Below, one piece after another: positions 60,305-64,000 of a stretch of DNA of 64,000 nucleotides. This stretch comes from Hymenobacter tibetensis (GTDB taxonomy: Bacteria > Bacteroidota > Bacteroidia > Cytophagales > Hymenobacteraceae): contig NZ_CP094669.1 in the NCBI RefSeq assembly GCF_022827545.1, positions 8,501 through 72,500 on the forward strand, in the 5' to 3' direction. The notes beneath the pieces were generated by a model. It made no database searches. It was not told the origin of the DNA and was given only the letters and a program-made list of their open reading frames with translations. The translations under genes and the position numbers were made by a program. Every line of letters begins with the position of its first letter. The stretch's first letter is position 1.

Positions 60305-62881
60305 ATGGAAGATTCCCCCCTCACCGACCCTAGCCAGGCCAACAAGCAGCAAGAGCAAAAAGCCAGCAATGCCCCCAAAAGCGGCGAGCGTCCTAGTCAG
60401 GGTGAAGCACCAGCCCCCGACCACTACCACACCAATTCCGACAACCCAACCATGGCCGAGCACGAAGCCAGTGCCGATGCGCCCAAACGACACATTCCGG
60501 CTCCTGAAACAGCCAATGCCAAGTACCTATTTCCTATTCTGGCCCAACCCCCCGAAGAGCTAACCGGCCTGCGCTTGGAAGGCCCAGCCAAAGTAGCCGC
60601 TGGCGTTACGGCTGTTATCAAGTCCATGCAATTCAGCTGGACCGAGGGGGGGGTAGGTCGGGGCTCCAAAGCCCTGTTGGGTATGAACCAGAAAGACGGT
60701 TTCGACTGCTCGAGCTGCGCTTGGCCCGACCCCGACGACCACCGATCCATTGCCGAGTTCTGTGAAAACGGTGCCAAAGCCACGGCTTCTGATGCCGATG
60801 ACCGGTCCGCTGGCCCCGACTTCTTTGCCAAACACACCCTGGCCGAGCTTTCCCGCCTCACCGACCGGGACCAAAACAACACGGGTCGTATAACGCACCC
60901 CCTCGTAAAACGCCCCGGCTCCGAGTACTACACGAAGATAGAGTGGCCCGAAGCCTTCCAGATTGTGGCCGACGAGCTAAACGCGCTGGATTCTCCCGAT
61001 GAAGCCGTGTTCTATACCTCGGGCAAGGTACCCAACGAACCAGCATTCCTGTTCCAGCTTTTTGCCCGCGAGTTTGGCACCAACAACCTGCCCGACTGCT
61101 CCAACATGTGCCACGAAAGCAGCGGGTCTGCCCTTAGCCCGACCCTTGGGCTAGGCAAAGGCTCGGTTACGCTCAATGATATATACGAAGCCGAAGTCAT
61201 TCTTATTATCGGCCAAAACCCTGGTACCAATCATCCTCGCATGCTCACGGCCCTGCAAAAGGCCAAGCGTAATGGGGCCAAGATCATCAGCGTCAATCCT
61301 TTGATTGAAGCAGGTCTCAACCACTTCAAAAACCCACAGGACTTCATGAACCCATTCCGGGCCCTCGGTGCCCTGATGGGTGATGGCACCCCTATTACTG
61401 ATTTGTATCTGCAAGTGCGGGTGAACGGTGACATGGCTCTGCTGCGCGGCATCATGAAGCACTTGTTCGAAGCAGAAGACCTGAATCCGGGGCAGGTAGT
61501 TGACCGTGCCTTCGTAGCCGAATACACCACCGGCTTTCAAGAGTTCGAGCAAAATATCCGCAACACTAGTTGGGAAGATATTGAGGAGCTAAGCGGAATT
61601 TCGCGCTATCAGCTTCTGGAAGCGGCTAACCTCATTGCCACCAAACAGAAGATCATCACTTGCTGGGCAATGGGCGTCACACAGCAAAAGAACGGCGTCC
61701 AAACCATCCAGGAAATTGTCAACCTCCAGTTGATGAAGGGAGCCATCGGCAAGCCTGGCGCTGGCACTTGCCCTGTCCGTGGCCATTCCAACGTGCAAGG
61801 CGACCGGACAATGGGTATCTGGGAGCGAGTAAGCAAAGAGTTCCTCGATTCCCTGGAGAAGGAGTTCAAGTTCTCGGCCCCGCGTGAAGATGGTTTCGAT
61901 GTAGTAGAAAGTATTAAGGCGATGGTAGAAGGCAAAACCAAGGTGTATTTCAGCCTTGGCGGCAACCTGCTGGCAGCCGGCCCCGACACCGAACTTATAG
62001 CAGAAGGAATGCGCAAGCAAAACCTAACTGTTTTCGTGGGCACCAAGCTTAACCGCGGCCACCTCGTCACCGGAAAAACCAGCCTGTTGCTGCCGTGCTT
62101 CACTCACCTCGACATTGATATGCAGCGTTCTGGTCACCAAATGACCTCCTGCGAAAACTCAATGGGTGTTGTAAGCCAGAACAAAGGCACGCTGATACCA
62201 CTGGCTGGGGAGATGCTGAGCGAAGTAGCCATTATCAGCGGAGTAGCCATTGCCACCCTCGGCGACCGGACCACCACCGACTGGGTAGCCATGACCGAAA
62301 ACTACGACGTCATCCGCGACCATATTGCCCGAGTCATCCCTGGTTTTGAAAACTTCAACGAGAAGCTTCGGCGCCCCGGCGGGTTCTATCTGCCTAACGG
62401 CCCACGGGAGCGGAAATTCACGACCAAAAACGGCAAAGCCAATTTCACCGCCACTACTATAAACAAGCATACATTAGAACCCGGCCAGTTGGTTTTAATG
62501 ACTGTACGCAGCCACGACCAGTTCAACACCACTATTTACGAGTACAACGACCGGTACCGTGGTATCCACAATGAACGCCGGGTGCTGTTCATGAACGCGC
62601 AGGATGTCGCCGACCGAGGCCTCAAAGCCAAAGACTTAATTGATATAACCAGCCACTTCGAAGGCGAGCAACGCACCGTTGAGAAGTTTGTGGTGGTTCC
62701 CTATGACATTCCTAGAGGCAACGTGGCCGCCTACTTCCCCGAAGCCAACCCTTTAGTGCCTATTTCCAGCGTCGCAGAGGTTAGTAATACGCCTACCTCA
62801 AAGTATGTAGTAGTAACCGTAGTAGCTGCAAAAGAAAGAACGAGCGTACGTCGCCCCGAGCAAGTAGCGGCTGAGGTGTAG
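60305..62881 (+). CDS. FdhF/YdeP-type molybdopterin oxidoreductase (formate dehydrogenase-like)
   Basis: 858 residues from the ATG at 60305; the family is about 760, and the extra is an N-terminal low-complexity segment (residues 1-72, rich in Gln, Pro, Ala, Asp). The Fe-S-like Cys cluster appears in FDCSSCAWPDPDD ... FCENGAK, the YdeP pattern. The Mo ligand is Cys in NMCHESSGSA, then GQNPGTNHPRM, RGHSNVQGDRTMG and the C-terminal dinucleotide-binding TVRSHDQFNTT domain. Subunit partners are not encoded here. The run of eight G at 60646-60653 lies in the coding part. Confidence 0.9.
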   Translation: MEDSPLTDPSQANKQQEQKASNAPKSGERPSQGEAPAPDHYHTNSDNPTMAEHEASADAPKRHIPAPETANAKYLFPILAQPPEELTGLRLEGPAKVAAGVTAVIKSMQFSWTEGGVGRGSKALLGMNQKDGFDCSSCAWPDPDDHRSIAEFCENGAKATASDADDRSAGPDFFAKHTLAELSRLTDRDQNNTGRITHPLVKRPGSEYYTKIEWPEAFQIVADELNALDSPDEAVFYTSGKVPNEPAFLFQLFAREFGTNNLPDCSNMCHESSGSALSPTLGLGKGSVTLNDIYEAEVILIIGQNPGTNHPRMLTALQKAKRNGAKIISVNPLIEAGLNHFKNPQDFMNPFRALGALMGDGTPITDLYLQVRVNGDMALLRGIMKHLFEAEDLNPGQVVDRAFVAEYTTGFQEFEQNIRNTSWEDIEELSGISRYQLLEAANLIATKQKIITCWAMGVTQQKNGVQTIQEIVNLQLMKGAIGKPGAGTCPVRGHSNVQGDRTMGIWERVSKEFLDSLEKEFKFSAPREDGFDVVESIKAMVEGKTKVYFSLGGNLLAAGPDTELIAEGMRKQNLTVFVGTKLNRGHLVTGKTSLLLPCFTHLDIDMQRSGHQMTSCENSMGVVSQNKGTLIPLAGEMLSEVAIISGVAIATLGDRTTTDWVAMTENYDVIRDHIARVIPGFENFNEKLRRPGGFYLPNGPRERKFTTKNGKANFTATTINKHTLEPGQLVLMTVRSHDQFNTTIYEYNDRYRGIHNERRVLFMNAQDVADRGLKAKDLIDITSHFEGEQRTVEKFVVVPYDIPRGNVAAYFPEANPLVPISSVAEVSNTPTSKYVVVTVVAAKERTSVRRPEQVAAEV

Positions 62882-62904
62882 TCCCTCGCTTCTATAATAA
62901 GCTA

Positions 62905-62976
62905 GTTCTTCATAGAAAAGCCTGCTATCCTGTCTATCCATCTATAGACAGGATAACAGGCTTTTCTATGAAGAAC
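62905..62976. terminator. Long hairpin after the molybdoenzyme gene (33-nt arms)
   Basis: 62905-62937 and 62944-62976 are reverse complements at 32 of 33 positions; the loop is 6 nt. It starts 24 nt after the molybdoenzyme stop. There is no clear T-tract downstream, but the stem is strong enough to stop RNA polymerase or to be processed. It separates the FDH gene from the rRNA promoters. Confidence 0.75.
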
Positions 62977-63077
62977 AATACTCCTCTACGGTGTTGAAAA
63001 TGAGTAAGTAATATGCTGTGTAGGGTTCCAAAAATATTTTTTTAGTGAAATTTGTTTGATGAAATGGGGTTGGAACC

Positions 63078-63108
63078 TTGCAAAAGGAAGGCCACCTAGT
63101 ATATTTGC
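63078..63108 (+). promoter_or_regulatory. rRNA operon promoter P1
   Basis: TTG at 63078-63080, 19 nt, then TATATTTGC at 63100-63108, followed by ACCCCG. A perfect Bacteroidota promoter; start near 63114. Confidence 0.85.
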
Positions 63109-63181
63109 ACCCCGCTTCAATAGGAAGGGCACATGGGTAGCGAATCAGGGAAGTTTAGAGAGAAAATATTTTCTCTGTCAC

Positions 63182-63214
63182 TTGACAAGAAACTAAGAAG
63201 CATCTTACCTTTGC
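63182..63214 (+). promoter_or_regulatory. rRNA operon promoter P2
   Basis: TTG at 63182-63184, 21 nt, then TACCTTTGC at 63206-63214, followed by ACCCCG. The spacer is 2 nt longer than in P1 and P3. Confidence 0.8.
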
Positions 63215-63285
63215 ACCCCGCTCGAAATAGAGAGCCGCTTAGGAAACAGACAAAAAGAAATTTTTAAATTATTTTTAAAAATTTC

Positions 63286-63316
63286 TTGACTTCTGAAAAA
63301 AGCTGATTACCTTTGC
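63286..63316 (+). promoter_or_regulatory. rRNA operon promoter P3
   Basis: TTG at 63286-63288, 19 nt, then TACCTTTGC at 63308-63316, followed by AACCCCG. An A/T-rich stretch upstream (63255-63285) resembles an UP element. Confidence 0.85.
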
Positions 63317-63403
63317 AACCCCGAACGAAACGACGCTCGGTTGAGTAACAAAAAGACGACCTGAATGAGTCGTCACACGGTTCTTCCAACGGGAAGGGCA
63401 TAC

Positions 63404-63413
63404 GTTCTTTGAA
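63404..63413 (+). promoter_or_regulatory. boxA-like antitermination element in the rRNA leader
   Basis: GTTCTTTGAA matches boxA-like motifs seen in Bacteroidota rRNA leaders. It lies between P3 and the 16S gene. The rest of the 62977-63578 stretch holds only the three promoters and leader sequence; I see no gene. Confidence 0.5.
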
Positions 63414-63578
63414 TGTTTGAGACAAACAAATGGTAAGTGATTCAAACGTTAGATCCTCAGTGATTTAATACTTGAACACGGAAAACCAAGCAACACGAAT
63501 TAAACGACGACAACGTCAAATAGTGAGTAGGGTCAGCACTCGACATCGCTCTTAGTTCGCTAAGGGTAAGCATATTTA

Positions 63579-64000
<422 letters not shown>

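Overview
The window reads as chromosomal DNA of a Hymenobacter-like bacterium (Bacteroidota, Cytophagales). Three things point there: the 5' part of a 16S rRNA gene at the right end with a Hymenobacter-type start; promoters of the Bacteroidota form TTG-N19/21-TAnnTTTG in front of the rRNA operon and several genes; and Bacteroidota-typical families (DUF4270 lipoprotein, DUF5686/carboxypeptidase-regulatory outer-membrane protein, bacterial GGGP synthase, GH3-like protein, single-domain starch synthase next to panC). The DNA is GC-rich, densely coded and almost entirely chromosomal housekeeping. I see no transposase, integrase, prophage or CRISPR array.

Layout. 0-12 kb: envelope biogenesis (end of an outer-membrane protein gene, lptC, a small membrane protein, a PpiD-like foldase, a TPR lipid-exposed or periplasmic protein), then recJ, a DoxX protein, lptB, a GH3-like protein and an AIM24-like protein. 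12-23 kb, mainly minus strand: gltX, a pentapeptide-repeat protein, RidA, a degenerate 3-hydroxyacyl-CoA dehydrogenase-like protein, a DUF6056-type membrane protein, glmS, DUF4270 and glgA. 23-29 kb, plus strand: panC, panD, a UPF0104-type membrane protein, the heptose-1-P adenylyltransferase, a YugP-like protease, an acyl-CoA dehydrogenase and an AraC regulator. 29-38.5 kb: GGGP synthase with two membrane-protein genes, a DnaJ-TM-TPR protein, a fasciclin protein, DUF5686 and a PA14-PA14-OmpA protein. 38.5-44 kb: a SAM-I riboswitch with a likely translational expression platform, then metH and metF (methionine cycle). 44-47.5 kb: TonB-like protein, a lipoprotein and a cell-wall amidase.

47.6-62.9 kb is the most coherent accessory block: an OFA-family oxalate/formate-type transporter with a 46-residue partner protein, then a nearly complete molybdenum-cofactor set (moeA, moaC, a MobA fusion, moaE, moaD, moaA, moeB-rhodanese), a MOT1-type molybdate transporter, fdhD, a small FDH-linked protein and a YdeP-type formate-dehydrogenase-like molybdoenzyme. 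Read together, the block would take up molybdate and a C1/C2 acid anion, build and sulfurate the cofactor, and load it into one oxidoreductase. The substrate link is inference from neighbourhood.

62.9-64 kb: a 33-nt-arm hairpin, three tandem near-identical rRNA promoters, an AT-rich leader with a boxA-like element, and the start of 16S rRNA. Start codons were adjusted in many places because the longest reading frame began in the upstream untranslated region; several genes need TTG or GTG starts. No homology search was possible; family names come from recognised motifs and gene order.
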